A stretch of DNA of 64,000 nucleotides from Paulownia fortunei (GCA_019321725.1 CM033108.1:20101799-20165798); one strand, 5' to 3'. Counted from the stretch's first letter, positions 1 to 12,817 are shown. The notes: a model not told the origin generated them from the letters alone. Made by a program: numbers and translations.

Positions 1-1020
1 AATGAAAACCCCGGCAACCAACAACACCACCCCCTAAGTCCACGAAGTTTCTTGGTTCGTTATGGAAAAAAGACTGACGCACTAGAAGGCAGCCCCTACA
101 CAGGAAAAGAAGTGTTAGAGAACTTGAATCACCCAAACAAAGGCCAAAAACCCAAGATACTTACTTCTGAGCAGCGTGCTGTCTCAACATGATATCGAGC
201 ACTCTCACAGCTTCTTGAAAGTGCTCAGAATCTTGTCCATGGAGCGCATTTGTAATGGCTTGCATCGGAATTTTGGCAGCATAGTTTATTGCCACTTTGT
301 ATGTTTTCGAACGAGGCTGTTTCCGTGATCTTTTCCGATCACTTTCTTCCGGGCTACCATCAGCTCCAGGGCTTCCACTCCCAACACTCCTGTAATTACA
401 CAAGGTTACATAAATATAACCTGAAAACTTGGCTACATGATTCTGTATTGAGTTAAAAGAATCAACATATATAAACAGGGATCATATACCTATTTGATGA
501 GACATCCGCTAAAATCACAGTAAACTCAAGCTTGTTTTGAGGCAGGGAACCTACAGTGAACAAGCTCTTCTCACCATCATATGCAAATCTTTTACCAGCA
601 AGCTCAGCACCATATGTGTCATAGACCTGATCTAGGATCCTTCTTCCATTGCCTTTTGCATCAACAGGGCTATCATCTTCATATTTGATTGAAACCTATA
701 CACCAAAAGAAATGGTTAATAGTTAAAGCACCACTTCAATAGAATCACTAGAGGCAGAACAAGAGATAAAAGATATATACACTATAGTGGTAAAAGTAGC
801 CATCGGTCTTCAAAACAGCAACTTTGAAGTGATTTGTCAAGAGTGAGATGCTTTGCCCTCTTGAACCAAATCCTCGCCTGGCCATCGGAAGACGCTTAAT
901 AGCAGTTTCTTTCTGAGGTACAAAATTTGGTGGTACCGCAGGCGGAGGTGGAGGTGGAGGTAGCATTTCTGATTTGCAATCATTCTTTGGATAATCCATT
1001 TCTATTGCTAGCTCAGACAT
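1..1020 (-). CDS. AGO4-like: ARGONAUTE, AGO4 clade: first four coding exons (partial, 3' end off-window)
   Basis: Four coding exons on the minus strand: 781-1020, 490-695, 165-389 and 1-95 (runs off the window). The introns are GT-AG and the phases join without a shift. Exon 1 starts at ATG 1018-1020 and encodes a proline tract (seven Pro) followed by RLPMARRGFGSRGQ and LLTNHFKV, the N-terminal signature of plant Argonautes. Exon 2 carries FAYDGEKSLFTVGSLPQNK (ArgoN). Exon 3 holds a Ser/Gly- and Arg/Lys-rich linker, then YAAKIPMQAI and VLDIMLRQHAA. Exon 4 reads GCLLVRQSFFHNE and GVVGCRGFH (ArgoL1). From family knowledge, AGO4-clade proteins load 24-nt siRNAs in the nucleus and guide RNA-directed DNA methylation. 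PAZ, MID and PIWI domains are expected beyond base 1, so the catalytic triad cannot be judged. AGO4/AGO16-type is more likely than AGO6; the exact orthologue needs a tree. No stop or frameshift is visible. Confidence 0.94.
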
Positions 1021-2800
1021 ATATAACAGTTATTAGCTAAATACAAGCTGAAACAGACAATCAGATACAGAAATATTAAAAGCAAATCCATGAAAGTGAA
1101 ACCAACAACACAAAGATACCATGACACTGAGAAACTCAGATATATATTCGCATAGTCACATGCAAGGCAAAATTACAGAGTTGAAAAAATCAGCCTATAA
1201 AGCTTTCTACCATTTTTGTTGCTTACAATAGTTATTCATTAAACAAACTTAGCACACAAGAAAAGATATTCTCATACATGAATCTTGATAGTGATAACTA
1301 GAAACGTGTTAAGAGAAACTTAGTTTAATAGTCACACAAGCAAAGCAAAACAACCAATCTCATTCAGCACCATATAAATTAGTGTATTTCTATCAATATG
1401 CTATTTGCACTACTCACAAGCCCAGTCGAATTTCAACCAGAAAAACAAGAAAATCAGACTACAAGAAAAACAATACTCCCACAAACATGATACAACAGAA
1501 AAACAAAAAAAAAAAACGTAAAAAAAAATGGAGAAAAAGGAAATGGTAAATACTAACTAAGAAGAGAAAAAGGAAAAAACTAAAAAGAAAAACCAAAACA
1601 CTCTTATTTAAATAAACAAATGGTATCCTAGCATTCCAATACAATTAAGTTAATTAACCACAGGGCTTCTTATTTTCCATGGTAAAAGAGAAAAAAAGAA
1701 AAGAAAAAGAAAAATACGAAGCAAAACCGCAAAGATCTAGAGATTGCCGCGGATTCAAACTAAAATATCCCGCTTATTACGGGTTTATGCTTTAAATTTT
1801 TATTTTTAAACTTGATTAGATCGGTTTAATTTTTTTTTATTTTAAATTTATTATATATACATTTAGTTAATATTATTTTTTTAAATATATATTTTTTATA
1901 ATGGTCCAAACCACTATATCCTAGTCTGAGTTTTCAACAATATTAAAAGAATGGGTCTTAGATTTTGCTAGAACCGGCCATTGTCAACCTTATAAAGATT
2001 AAAAATATCTCAAAATTACAGCAGCAAATCTTCCACGGTCAAGTCTAACTGTGCCATTACCATGTAACATTCAACAAAGCAAACAATAAAAGGAAAAATA
2101 TATTAAATCCCATTTATAGCATTATTAGATTATGTGTATATTTGACAAATAGAGGCATCTTCTTAAAACCCACTTGTTCTAAACAAGTTCAAGAACCAGT
2201 TGAATAATGTTTCACAAGGAGCAATGAAATAACTGTTGCTTTCAAATCCTACGAACATTAACATACCCATTCAGTCAAAGATTAGAACAAAAGTAAAAAC
2301 CACAAAAGAAAAAGGGAAAAAGAAAAGGTAACTGACATTAACATCTGCATGATACAGTTCAGCCACATAAAACTTAAATACAACAAAACATATCACAATA
2401 ATAAAAAATAAAAAAACAAGAAAACGAAAACGAAAAAGAAAAACAAGAAGCAACAGAAACATGTAAAACATGGGCAACAATAAAGATCTTCCCCACCCAT
2501 CAAAAGAAAAAACAACACAACATGAAAACCCTTTATTTTTTATGTTTTCTGCGGTGAAACAAAGATTTAAAAAACTAACAAAAAACAAAACAAGAAAGGA
2601 AAAACCCATCAAGAAAAAAGCATGAAAAAGAACAAAAAGAAAAAACCTCACTTGAAGCCTTACGTTGAGAAAAAGGATGCCGATAACCTACAAACAGCAA
2701 GTAGCAGAGAGGAGTTTGAGTGTGTGTTGTGTGTGCTTTTTTTACGTGTGGAGGGTGGATTTTTATTGGAGGTTGGTTGCCTTGTATAAGACTCCTAAGG
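1021..2800 (-). other. Probable 5'UTR with a ~1.6-kb leader intron of the AGO4-like gene
   Basis: No coding similarity is visible upstream of the ATG. On the minus strand a donor-like CAA|GTGAGG lies at 2651 and an acceptor-like TATTTAG ends at 1037, giving a 1,615-bp intron followed by a 16-nt leader before the ATG. The intron is strongly T-rich on the minus strand. This is why spurious Phe/Leu-rich open frames occur at 1459-1644 and 2271-2651. The presumed leader exon at about 2652-2750 is rich in C/A and CT runs, as plant 5'UTRs often are. The splice sites are inferred and other pairs are possible. Confidence 0.45.
2765..2795 (-). promoter_or_regulatory. Candidate core promoter (TATA-like) of the AGO4-like gene
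   Basis: On the minus strand a TTATACAAGG-type box lies at about 2780-2790, upstream of a CT/CA-rich stretch that would be the leader. The same box is kept as TTTATAC in the diverged paralogous block near 14,510. Position and conservation are suggestive only. Confidence 0.3.
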
Positions 2801-3550
2801 CTCCAAGGTATCAGAGAGAAGCAAGGTATGATGTAATACTCCAACTTTTTGTCTCTTCTGTCTCGACTTCTCTTCAAATTCTCTCTTTGTACGAGAATAG
2901 CAAATCGTCTAACGTTACCCTTTTTACCTTATTAAGCTTTAATAGCTTGCGCCTCGTGGGCATAATTGTCATTCAGTCGAAATTAGGTTTAGCTGTCATG
3001 GCTAATGGCAATTTTTCAAAAAATGAATTGATGAGAAGAATGGTTTATTAAGAATAATTTTAATTCGATACAAGTTATTCGAATATACTAGAAAAGAATT
3101 TTCTAACGAGGAATGCTTTTATTGAGGATAATTTTAATCAGAAATGGATTATTCGAATATGAGTAATAATGACAGATAATATCATTAAAAATAGATGAAT
3201 TTGATACGATAATGAGTCTAGTATATTAATATTGTAATCTAATTATAGATTTGAATTAAATCCATACAATGCAATATAAATGTATTTTAGGAGGGATATG
3301 AAAATAAATGAATACATTTATATTTTTTCTCTTTTGCGATTCTTTCTATTTTAATTTTGAATTGTAATTGTTTCATTAGTCAGATTTTTATTTTTTTTTT
3401 CTGGGCATATTGAATTATTTATGTAGTTGAGAGCGCTCAACCTAGACACAATAATGAAATTATCATAATTTTAAAACATGGATGAGGGCAAAATCAAGCG
3501 AATTATAATTTTGTCATCTTGATGAACAAACTAAAACTAGATAAGTCTTG
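2770..3550. repeat. AGO upstream block, copy A of a diverged duplication
   Basis: About 780 bp directly upstream of the AGO leader is colinear with 14,495-15,190. Shared landmarks in order: a GCCTYGTATAA block, CAAATTCTCTC followed by GAGAATAGC, GGGCATAA followed by GTCATT, two tandem copies of a 'gaggaatg...ttatt...taatttta' unit about 75 bp apart, and GATGAGG-(rich in A)-AATCAA near the far end. Identity by eye is roughly 65-75 percent with small indels. An open frame at 2665-3051 on the plus strand runs through it and shows no recognisable product. Confidence 0.6.
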
Positions 3551-3559
3551 ACTACTATA

Positions 3560-4670
3560 TATAGATAGCTAGTCCTAGGAAACTATTAATCTTAGTCATA
3601 ATTGCAATAATTATAACACATAGTTTGTGGACAAGCATGTGTATTCAATAAAATCGAATAGAATTGAAATTTTAATAAATCAATTTTTTATAAATAATTT
3701 GTTCCAACCACACTAATTGGTTCGATTTGGTTAACTATCGAGCTCTTCTAAATTTTTTGTTCGATATTAATTCACAATTGGAATTAGAAAAACACTTTAG
3801 TATTAAAGTATAATGGATGTATTTAAAAACCTTTAGAAGATACTAAAAACATCAAATGAAATTTATAATAATAATATTAAAAATATATTTAAAACTCTAA
3901 ATAGTGTGAAGCATTGAAAGTTAAAAGAGAAAAAAAAAAACGTTAAAGCAATATATTAAAAATACTTGAAGCATAACTAATTCAAGGTGAGGGAAACCAC
4001 CACCTCTTCTAATGGCTCAGTCTCACGACACTTGTACCTTGTGCACATTAAGTTGTACATTTTCGTGGCAAAACACAAATAATTCTGTCAACTTGTAGTC
4101 TTATTACTGGTATCCTCTACAACAAGCAAAGCAAAGTTGTTCTCAAATACCATGGCATTAACAGGTATGGAAACTTGAACTCTTTTCACTTGAATTTAGT
4201 TTAAAACTTTAATTTTATCGATCCAGGTAAGATAAAGTTTAAATTGTTTTGGAAAATGACTCTTGTTACAGCTCCAGCTTATTTTTAATTACCCATAATT
4301 AATGTATTGCGAAGATAATTTTTTATTGAAGAAGTGCAATGATAACCTTTGATGTGACATGTCAATTTTTAGAGAATGTATTTGGTTGGATAAAAAAAAC
4401 TTCCAAAACTTATTTATTTGTAAATTTTGGGAGAATTCAATCTAATACTTGTCATTAGGTGGTTTATCCTCTTATGTATTCACATATACCAATACCAATA
4501 CATGTATATGTTTAGTTTGCTGTAATCGCAATAATATACGTAGTGAAAAATTAAAATTTTTATTAAATATAAATTTAACTCCTTTGATTCGAAAGTGATT
4601 TTAACAATCGCGTTTATTTAAGTGAATATATAAATAAATATAAAATCGAATTATAATTTTCGTGCACTCC
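3560..4670. other. AT-rich intergenic DNA, nothing recognised
   Basis: No ORF of note, no LTR or TIR boundary and no RNA gene seen. The composition is low-complexity AT. Confidence 0.5.
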
Positions 4671-4679
4671 AGTTGTTGT

Positions 4680-6728
4680 AGGAAATGAAGCAATCAATTA
4701 CTTATCCTAAACTATCAGAACTCGCAGGGATCCAAGTGTCTCCCCTCTATCAGGTCCACGATACGGAAAGCAACACCAATCAAAAGGATTCGCTAGTATC
4801 CTTTTAATTGTTTATTAATTTAGAATCGGAGTATATTTTCAAGAACAATAAAGATTGATTCTTTAAGTTCTTGAAACAATAATATGAAAAAAATAACAAG
4901 AAGCTGATTTTTTTTTTCTTTGTTTTCTTTTCTTGAAGAGTAAAAATAGAAGGCTTTAAACAAAATATTTTTGCTCAAATTTTTGAATTGAATTATATAA
5001 TTTTCATCCCTCATATATATAGGGCTGAAAATTTTAATCATTTTCCAACTTTTGGAAAGTTTTTCTATTTTGAACTACTTCAAAACCTTATTTTAGAAGG
5101 ATTCCAAATCTTCCAAGAACTCTTCTTTTTTCACTCTTCTATTGTATGTGAACTAATTTGAGAGTACATTAATCATCAAAATTGTCTACATACATTGTTG
5201 ATATTAATTTGAATTCTTCAAATAATATCAAAATAGATATATATATCATATATATATATATACTATAATTATATTTATACATAAATTAAATTTTAGTGGC
5301 CTATTTTATCCTATAAAATTGGTCACTATATTTATTTATCTATAAATATGTTAATTAAATAAATTATATTTATTTAATTTATTTTCTTCATACTTTAGCG
5401 GGCTTCTTAAGTGATCCACATTTATTTTGGGTTTGAACTCAAAAATCCCCAAATTAATTCAATTGATTCAATCCCAACTTAATCAATCCAATTGATTAAT
5501 CTAATTTACTCCAATTGGGCTTCCTAATCAAATTAGGTCCAATTAAATAATTCAATTACTTAATTGAATAATTTAATTTAACTATTAAATTAAATAGATC
5601 CCTTAATTAATTAATTGATCAGTATTAATTAATTAATTTCCAATCATTGGATAAAATTTAAAATTAAAAATGTTACTTTCCATAAAGATGTGTGACCCTC
5701 TTAGGTTCACTATTAAACTAGTAGTGGGTTTGCAATATTTGTAATTTATGAATAACAATTATTTCAATTAATTAATCTGCTTGGAATCAACTCCTTAATT
5801 CCAAGAAGCTCACTATTCATGAAAACACCAAACAAGTAATCATGACAAACTAGTTTTAGGTGAAATAGCGAGTAAACCTATTTCAGTTGCGAGTAGCATA
5901 CACGTACGGTCCTTTCGACAGCTAATCTCCTGATTGAATCTAAGATATGGATTATAAGTCGAAACCCTAAATGATTCAATTGCTGTGATCCCATTTCAAG
6001 TTCCAATGATTCTTGATGAATCACAATTCATTCTGCCTTGGCCAAGGTTTTTGAATCACGAACTATGAAAACACAGGAGATTCCCTTTTTTAAAAAGACA
6101 AGTGTCGAATTTTATGTTGGCCACTGACAAACCTCCATGCACACCAGTGCAACACCCAACATACCCCCTTTGTGATTGTCAAACAATCAGAAGATATATC
6201 AAAGTGCTGCAGGATGCACACAAGGCTACCTTCGTGCCTTAAGTCTGAGGACTAGTCGTGTACTATCGCAATATAAAAATTCTTATTTCGACAGGCAAAG
6301 CCTCCAACTAAAAATTTCTTGCAGGCCATATTCGGTGTACTTATTCTCTAACAAGCACCCACATATATGCACTTACGTCTCTACGCTAATGCCAATGGAA
6401 TGTGACAACCTCGTCTCACGAGCATGCATTATATGTACGAGTTTTATTGAATTATTTGATGTCTCATTTCAAAAAACTCTTGACTCGAAACTTATTTAAA
6501 ACCAAAGCCTTAGAGTCATGTTCCATGATCGCTATCATATGCGCGACCATGCCCCGTAGCTAAATTTGGTCTAAAGACTTTATTTAATGTGCATAAATAA
6601 AAAATGCAAGACATAAAATAAAATAAATGTCTTTTTATTAATATGATTTCCAATAAGATTGTCTTTACAAAAACAAAAGAGTATAATACACCCAATCTAA
6701 TTGGGGCGTTGGGCATCCTACTCTAACA
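4680..6728 (-). repeat. Probable Ty1/copia-type LTR remnant
   Basis: The minus strand begins with TGTTAGAGTAGGATGCCCAA at 6728, a typical copia LTR start. The block contains alternating AATTAATTAA / CCAATTGG stretches (5450-5640) and a GTGACCCTC-GGTTCACTATTAAAC motif (5690-5720). The same order of landmarks (nearby GATTCGCT, a short Asn-rich AT tract, CTAATC-AATTAGG, GGTTCACTA, CTTAATTCCAAGAA) recurs in the same orientation at about 24,770-25,930, so these are two members of one repeat family. The inner boundary near 4680 is uncertain. No pol sequence adjoins it. Confidence 0.45.
5237..5270. repeat. AT/TA microsatellite
   Basis: Imperfect TA dinucleotide run inside the LTR-like block. Confidence 0.8.
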
Positions 6729-8760
6729 GTATATTTATACATATCTATTTTTACTTTTATGTACGTATTTAAATATTTATGTCTTGTACATGCATAAATG
6801 TATACTTGTATTTTTCTTTTCTTCGGTATTAAGTTCTTCCAAATTAGATATTGTTGTTTAGTTAATCATTAAATATATGTATTCACCAAACAAATAATTA
6901 ATTAAATTCTTTTATTTTGCTTTGAGATTTTATTTTATTAAGATTTTTCATTGGGAAACCCTCAGTATTGAACATAAACAAATATTGCAACTGTTAAAGT
7001 ACTTAAAACATTCAAATATCAAATATATAGATAGTTAAATATATAAACATGAAAATATGTGAAACTCTAAAAAGATATATATGCATATTTTATGTTGACT
7101 AATATTAAAAAACTAAAAAAAACTATAAACAAGTCCCGGAATTATTGAAAAGCTGTCAAAAAAATATTTTTATCTATAAAACTAAAAAGTGTTATTTTGA
7201 ACCCCGAAATGATGGGTTTTGGATAAATACACGACAAATTATGTGTAAAAATGGAATTCTACTCAAAAGGCCGTTTTCACCTGAATTTTTTTATAAAATA
7301 CATACTATTTAAATTTTTGGTCAAATTAGGCCTTTTGGGTCTTAGGATGATATCATTGTACCATAAATTTTCATTCTATGTGCATTGAGTTATGCTTTCA
7401 TAATTATGATACAGGTATTTTTATGTGCAAATACATATGATATGCTCACACACATATATCTATAATTTAAGTATAAAATATTTATATATATATATAGTAA
7501 CTTTAATGCATAATAAATGTGCTTTACAATGTATGTGCAATAGTTTCTTAAAGCATTTTAAAGAATAACATCTTAACATTCAAAATTGTTTGCATTTTTT
7601 TCTGATTCCAAAAAATATATACTAAAATCATGCCTCTAATTTCTTAGAAAAAATATATTTAAGAAGATGGGGATTTCATCCATGCGTTCAATATAAAATA
7701 TATATATATATATATATATATAGAATTGAAAACGTATCATTGCACTCCTTTAATTTTATAAAAAAAATGTACATAATTGAAACATATCATTCCATGTCTA
7801 CAATATATATAAAAAGAATACTGAACAAATCATTAGAAGATGTGGACAAATTCCACACGTTCTACACATAGGAAAAAAAAATATTTAACTAAAGGTGTGG
7901 TTGAAAGCCTTGCCTTGAACAAAATAATAATAAAAAATAATTAATTAAAGTTGTGGGTCAAAGTTACAGAAAATGATCACGATTATTTAATAATGAGACA
8001 TTCGTATTCGTCCACTATTATCATTGGGTTATAGGACGTGGGTAATTTAAATTGAATGGTATTTGATAAATCAGAATTTCGTATGAACATTTGATTTGCA
8101 TATTACATTTGCTTGATATAAAGTTTTATGGTGAGCACCTTTTCATTAGACTTTATAAAAGAAGGAATAGAAAAAAAAAAAAAAAAGATATTTAAGTTGT
8201 AGGTAACATCATTTTTCATAAATAAATAAATAAAAAAGAGGAGCGATAGAAATGAAAAAAATTGTATATAATATTACTAAAAATAAACAATAGAAGAGTA
8301 TTTTTTTAACTTGTCAAACTCCAGAAAAATATGTCTTATTTGACTTATACTTTAGTATATAATTGAAACTAGTAATTAATTTCATATGACTTGACTATTG
8401 TAACTTCTTGAATTGAATACTTGAAGTATTTAGCAAATACTCAAAAAAAATAATATTTAAATTGAAGAAAAAAAATAAAAAAATTAATTAATAAGGAAAT
8501 GTAGTTCAAATTATATATATAAAAAAAAGGTATAGATTCGGTGTGTCTAGTGGCAAAATAGTCTTTTCATTTTTTTAAATTTTAATTTTTTTATTTTAGA
8601 TTACATCAACTTTTTCCAGTATATGACTGGAGGAATGCATAAATTAAACATGACTGATTGATAGTATGTGTAAATGTAATTAAGAAAACAAGAAATCTTT
8701 TAAGGTAATAATCATTTTCTATCTATCCAAGTCCAACATCAACATCCTTTTAGTTCCTTG
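6729..8760. other. AT-rich intergenic DNA, nothing recognised
   Basis: No supported gene. It contains a TA microsatellite at 7697-7722 and several A or T homopolymers (for example 8170-8186). Confidence 0.5.
7697..7722. repeat. (TA)n microsatellite
   Basis: Uninterrupted TA dinucleotides, about 13 units. Confidence 0.9.
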
Positions 8761-8769
8761 TGTATAGTT

Positions 8770-9222
8770 GGTTTAATTTGTATGAAGAGTTGTTTGACTT
8801 GGAGGATTTGGGCTATGGACGACATCTTCTCTCATTTGAGTTCCCATTCTACCGTGCCTTAGTGTTTCATGATTTGTGAATTATTTGTGGTAATATCTCA
8901 ATAGGAAGAATAAAGAAAGAAAAGGACTAGAAGAGTTGCACCTTGGTATTGAGTATATTTGCCACTCTAGTAAAGCATAGGAGAGAAAGAGCATTACACT
9001 CATGCTATAAGAGAATAATAAAAGAGCACAGTATATCTTGTAGGGAGAAGAAAAATTTAAAAGATGTAGAGTTTTATTATTTATTTTTTTGGGGAGGTTG
9101 TGTAATTAATTCTATAGTTTCTAAGCATATTAAGCTATTCTTGTTTCATGAGTCCTACTATAGGAGTTTTGCCTCTTATTGCCATACACGAACTTATGGT
9201 CATGTCTTTGAGATTTGTTTTC
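8770..9222 (+). repeat. Possible copia-type LTR fragment next to the microsatellite
   Basis: The AGAG-rich text with 'gggaggttgtgtaattaa' and 'tctatagtttctaa' near 9090-9125 resembles the 3' part of plant copia LTRs. No paired LTR, PBS or pol is adjacent, and the open frame 8943-9308 through it has no recognisable domains. Weak call. Confidence 0.25.
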
Positions 9223-9265
9223 ATTTTTATTTTTATTTTTATTTTTATTTTTATTTTTATTTTTT
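9223..9265. repeat. (ATTTTT)n microsatellite, left boundary of the duplicated block
   Basis: Seven ATTTTT units, the last with six T. The same repeat with seven units, the last with seven T, lies directly after the N gap at 57,342. It is the left edge of the exact duplication. Confidence 0.95.
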
Positions 9266-9924
9266 AAATGTTAATGGTCATAAAATCATTATATTTTATT
9301 GGTCCTAAATGATATGGAAGGGCTTAGAGGGAGGGGGTGTGAATAGACATTTCAAAACCTTTTCCTAAAATTTTAAAGCACTTTCTGAAATACTATTTTT
9401 AAATCTTATACTCATTTCTTTTTCTAAATACTGAAGCCTGGTTATGATTTAGTGAGTTATAAAATTGAGTTGTTCAATAAAATGCTTTAGTAGGTGTTAA
9501 CTTTCTAAAAGCAACTCAATGAACTGCATAATTATATAAAGTGAAAATATTGTTTAAACACTTAAAGACAGAGGCCTTGTGTTGTGTGCAATGCAAGACA
9601 GCTTGAGTAGTATAAACAAGTAGATAAATTGCAAATCTGCAAACAAACAAATTAGCACTTAAAAGACACAATTGCAAATCAGCAAACAAACAAGTAAATA
9701 AATTGGTGGAAAGTAAAGCATGCAAATACAAACAACACAATAATTTTATAGTGGTTTGAAGGTGTGGTAATCCTTCTGCTCTACTCTATCCCTGATATGC
9801 AGGAGAAATCCATTAGAATAAATTAAAAGTTATAAATAAATAAGTTCTAATACAACACTTAGTTTCTTGAACTAAGTCTTCGATTTCTTTTGAGCCTTTC
9901 GTTCCCCAAACTCCCTTGATACTA

Positions 9925-10085
9925 CAACTCAATCTTCCCACACAGGTTCGACTTAGTCTTCCCGCAAAGATCCGATTGCTCAATCTTCTTACATGGGTCA
10001 GATTCTTCAGCTCTTCCCATATAGGTTTGATCTTCAATTCTTCTCACATAAGTCAAAGTTCAAAACTTTTCCCACATAGGTCATA
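9925..10085. repeat. Degenerate ~27-30 bp tandem repeat (about six units)
   Basis: Units of the form CTTCCCACACAGGTTCGA / CTTCCCGCAAAGATCCGA / CTTCTTACATGGGTCAGA / CTTCCCATATAGGTTTGA follow each other with small changes. The 'gagggagggggtgtgaatag' text near 9327-9350, also typical of plant repeats, marks one end of the surrounding repetitive segment. The identical block in copy 2 is 58,045-58,205. Confidence 0.7.
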
Positions 10086-10189
10086 GGACTCACAGTATTC
10101 TTATACCTTATGGGGATTATTCTTTGTAATCTTTGGCTTTTCCCATGTTAGGGCCAATCTCATGGCTCACTTGCCTACTTAGTTCCTCT

Positions 10190-11790
10190 AGGTATTCTCA
10201 AAGTTTTAGCATAGAACTCAAATGTTGTTCGGACATCACCTATCGCTTCACCAATTCCTCTTAAAGTTAGGATTTCAGTTTGAAGTGATAAGTAGAGGCC
10301 ACCACTTGAAATAAGTTGAGGCTCGACCTCCCTAGTATTATTTTGTACGCTGAAGGGCCTTTAATATGAGAAACTTTACCAATTTAGTAGATTGCTTAAG
10401 GTGAATTCCAAGGGATTGGGGGAGAACAATCTTGCCTATTGCATTAATTGCACTTTTATTGAATTCGGCGAGAGGGGTGTTTGCTGAGTTTTGCATTGTC
10501 TATTCCTAGCTGGGTGAAGGTATCATAGAAAATGATGTTTGCAGAACTTCCGCTATCCACCAACACTTCTTGATCCAGAAGTTGGCCACTGGACTAAGAT
10601 TGAGATTGCATCATTGCTTAGTTCCCTTTACTGATCCAAATCAAACTCTAATGTTGGTTTCTTTCTTCTTCTACTGGAGATGACATATTTGCTTAGCTGA
10701 AACTCCATTATGTGCCTGCACACCATCGACTGCTTTGATAAATGCTTTTCTGGTGTTGGGCTAGTCTCTGTTGGATGGGCCTTCTAAGATGACGCCTATT
10801 ATTTCAACGACAGGGAGGTTATCATTACTGGGACTCTTTTCTTGTCATTTGCTTAGGTGTCCACACGACTATCTCTTGTGTAAGGGGGATTGTATTAACG
10901 TTGATCTTTCCAAGGAGTTCTCAGTCCTTTATCTACGAACTCCTTCAAATATCCCCGTTGAATGAGTTTTTTTATCTTCTTATTGAGATGGATGCATTCC
11001 ATAGTGGTATGCCTTTTGTCTTAGAAATGATAGTATTTATTCGATCCCTTCTTCTTAGGGTTGTCTTCCATTTTCTTTGGGACTCAGATTATCCTCAAGC
11101 ATTACGTTATCAGGGCATTCAGAGATGTGAATTGAGGATATCTGGGAGGAACATAATTTCTTGCTTATTTTTGCTTCATGTTTTCTTTGTCCTCTTCCTT
11201 ATTTTTTTTTTATTCCAACTCCCATGTTGGCTATCTCTTCTATGTAGATGTATTTCTCAGCTTTGTCTAGGAACTCCTGTATCGATCCTAGGGGCTTTCC
11301 CACTATGGACTCTTAAATTCTCACTTTTCAGAAATTTTGCTGGAAAATTACTACGAGAAGTTTATGGTTAATATTGAGGACTCCATGCAAAGCTTTGACA
11401 AAGCGTTGCACATATTTCCTCAAAGGTTCTCCTTATTTCTGTATGATGGTAAATAAATTACGTTGCAATCTTTGGGCATTTCTTGTTGATGGAGAACTGA
11501 ATCAGAAAATATTGGACGAATTGCTCTAGGCTAGTGATAGTATTTGCTTGCAACTAGGTAAACTAAGTTAGAGCTTGCTTGGAGAGTGTTGTGCGGAAGA
11601 CTTTGTAATAGGTTGCTTCACTTAAATCATATAAGTTTGCTCTAGCATAGAATTTATCTAAGTTCTCGTGCGCGTCTCTAGTTCCATCATACTCTAGCAA
11701 ATTAGACACCTTGACTCCTGCTGGGAGGGATTCGACCAGTGTGGCGATAGAGAATGGACTCTGCTTTGGTGGCACTACTGTTGTCTAACC
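10190..11790 (-). pseudogene. Ty3/gypsy (Tat-like) gag and aspartic protease, broken
   Basis: Read on the minus strand. 11,563-11,775 encodes LLEYDGTRDAHENLDKFYAR and YKVFRTTLSKQAL, the retrotransposon gag core. About 11,370-11,470 reads GEPLRKYVQRFVKAL (gag). At about 10,480-10,585 comes VLVDSGSSANIIFYDTFTQL with the active-site DSG of a retropepsin. It is followed by IGKIVLPQSL, IILGR-SLN, and VASTYHFKLKFPT with EAIGD (10,210-10,330), the end of the protease region in Tat-type elements. Several stops and frameshifts separate these pieces, so no polyprotein can be made. RT, RNase H and integrase are absent. In a live element gag would form the particle and the protease would mature it. Confidence 0.85.
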
Positions 11791-12817
11791 CAAACCCCTG
11801 AACCATGACAACCGCCCCAAGCTTTGGGGAACATTCCAAAAACCTACAAGGCAAACCCAAATGTTTCCATTTAATCCAACAGAAATCAATGATATAGAGC
11901 ATCTACACCCTCAAATCATTATTTTATAAATTAATGTTATCTATCAACCAATAATTTAACAATAATCCACTTGATAAAAAAATAATATAATCTTGTAAGT
12001 ATCCCAAATATAAATGACACTGTGTCTAAAATCAATTGATGAGTCACATAGAGATAATACATTTTCAATATTAAAATTCATCTTATCAAATTAATTTAAA
12101 ATAATGAAATAGGAAGTTCAAACTCCTTCCATTGACTTCCTCGTAGTCCAAAGGTTATTCTTCCAAACTACAAAGTCTCAATATCTAGAAAATATTAATA
12201 GAATTATGAGTATGATGGCCCAATAAATAACCAGCACCCAACTAGTTGGATCAAGTAAGTTAGAAAAGTAATAATATATTTTTAATCAATAAAAAATAAT
12301 TAAAATATCACTTGAGCTCAAAAAAAGAATGCCAATAATTTAATAATATAAAAAAAGTTAAAAAGAAACACATAGTTAAGAAAATTAACCAATCTCCACA
12401 TAAAATCCACCATGTAAAACCAAATATATAAAGACAACCATAGTCAGGGACATGTTTAAACCCTCTATCTTAGATCTTAGTACAGGCTTAATCCTCATGT
12501 ATTGGGTCACTGGTGCAATCTTAACCCCCTACACTATGTCACTGACCAAGCTCTCCAATCCCATCAAATATTAGTTGTTCATTGTCTATTTTGGAATAGT
12601 CAATAATTTAAAGTCTCAATAATGGATTTTAAAAACACCTCTACAATACACACATTTACAAACCACCATGCTCACAAAATTTCATTTCATTACATGCTCA
12701 ACTTCTGTATTTAAAATTCATAAAACTTAAATTATTTTTATATTTTTCACAATTTAATATATATATATATAAGCTTACTTGATCCAAGTTATAAAAAGTT
12801 ACACACCCACTAAAAAG
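11791..12817. other. AT-rich insert of unknown origin inside the gypsy gag
   Basis: It separates the gag core (11,563-11,775) from the gag N-terminus (13,375-13,746). No coding similarity seen. Text near 11,800-11,870 (ACAACCGCCCCAAGC, GGAACATTCC) and 12,440-12,560 is less AT-rich and could be LTR-derived, but no element ends are clear. Confidence 0.4.

Noticed and set aside
2271..2651. 126-codon hydrophobic frame on the minus strand
   Set aside because: Phe/Leu-rich translation of the T-rich leader intron; low complexity with no signature of a membrane protein family.
2665..3051. 128-codon plus-strand frame opposite the AGO promoter
   Set aside because: Overlaps the duplicated upstream block. 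The copy at 14.5-15.2 kb does not preserve the frame, and no domain is visible.
6176..6499. 107-codon plus-strand frame
   Set aside because: Within an LTR-like block; no domain and atypical composition for a gene.
9216..9265. (ATTTTT)n considered as a telomere-like repeat
   Set aside because: The unit is not TTTAGGG or a known plant telomere variant, and the run is only seven units.
10901..11371. 156-codon plus-strand frame (repeated at 59,021-59,491)
   Set aside because: It is the antisense of the gypsy gag, which gives recognisable protein on the other strand.
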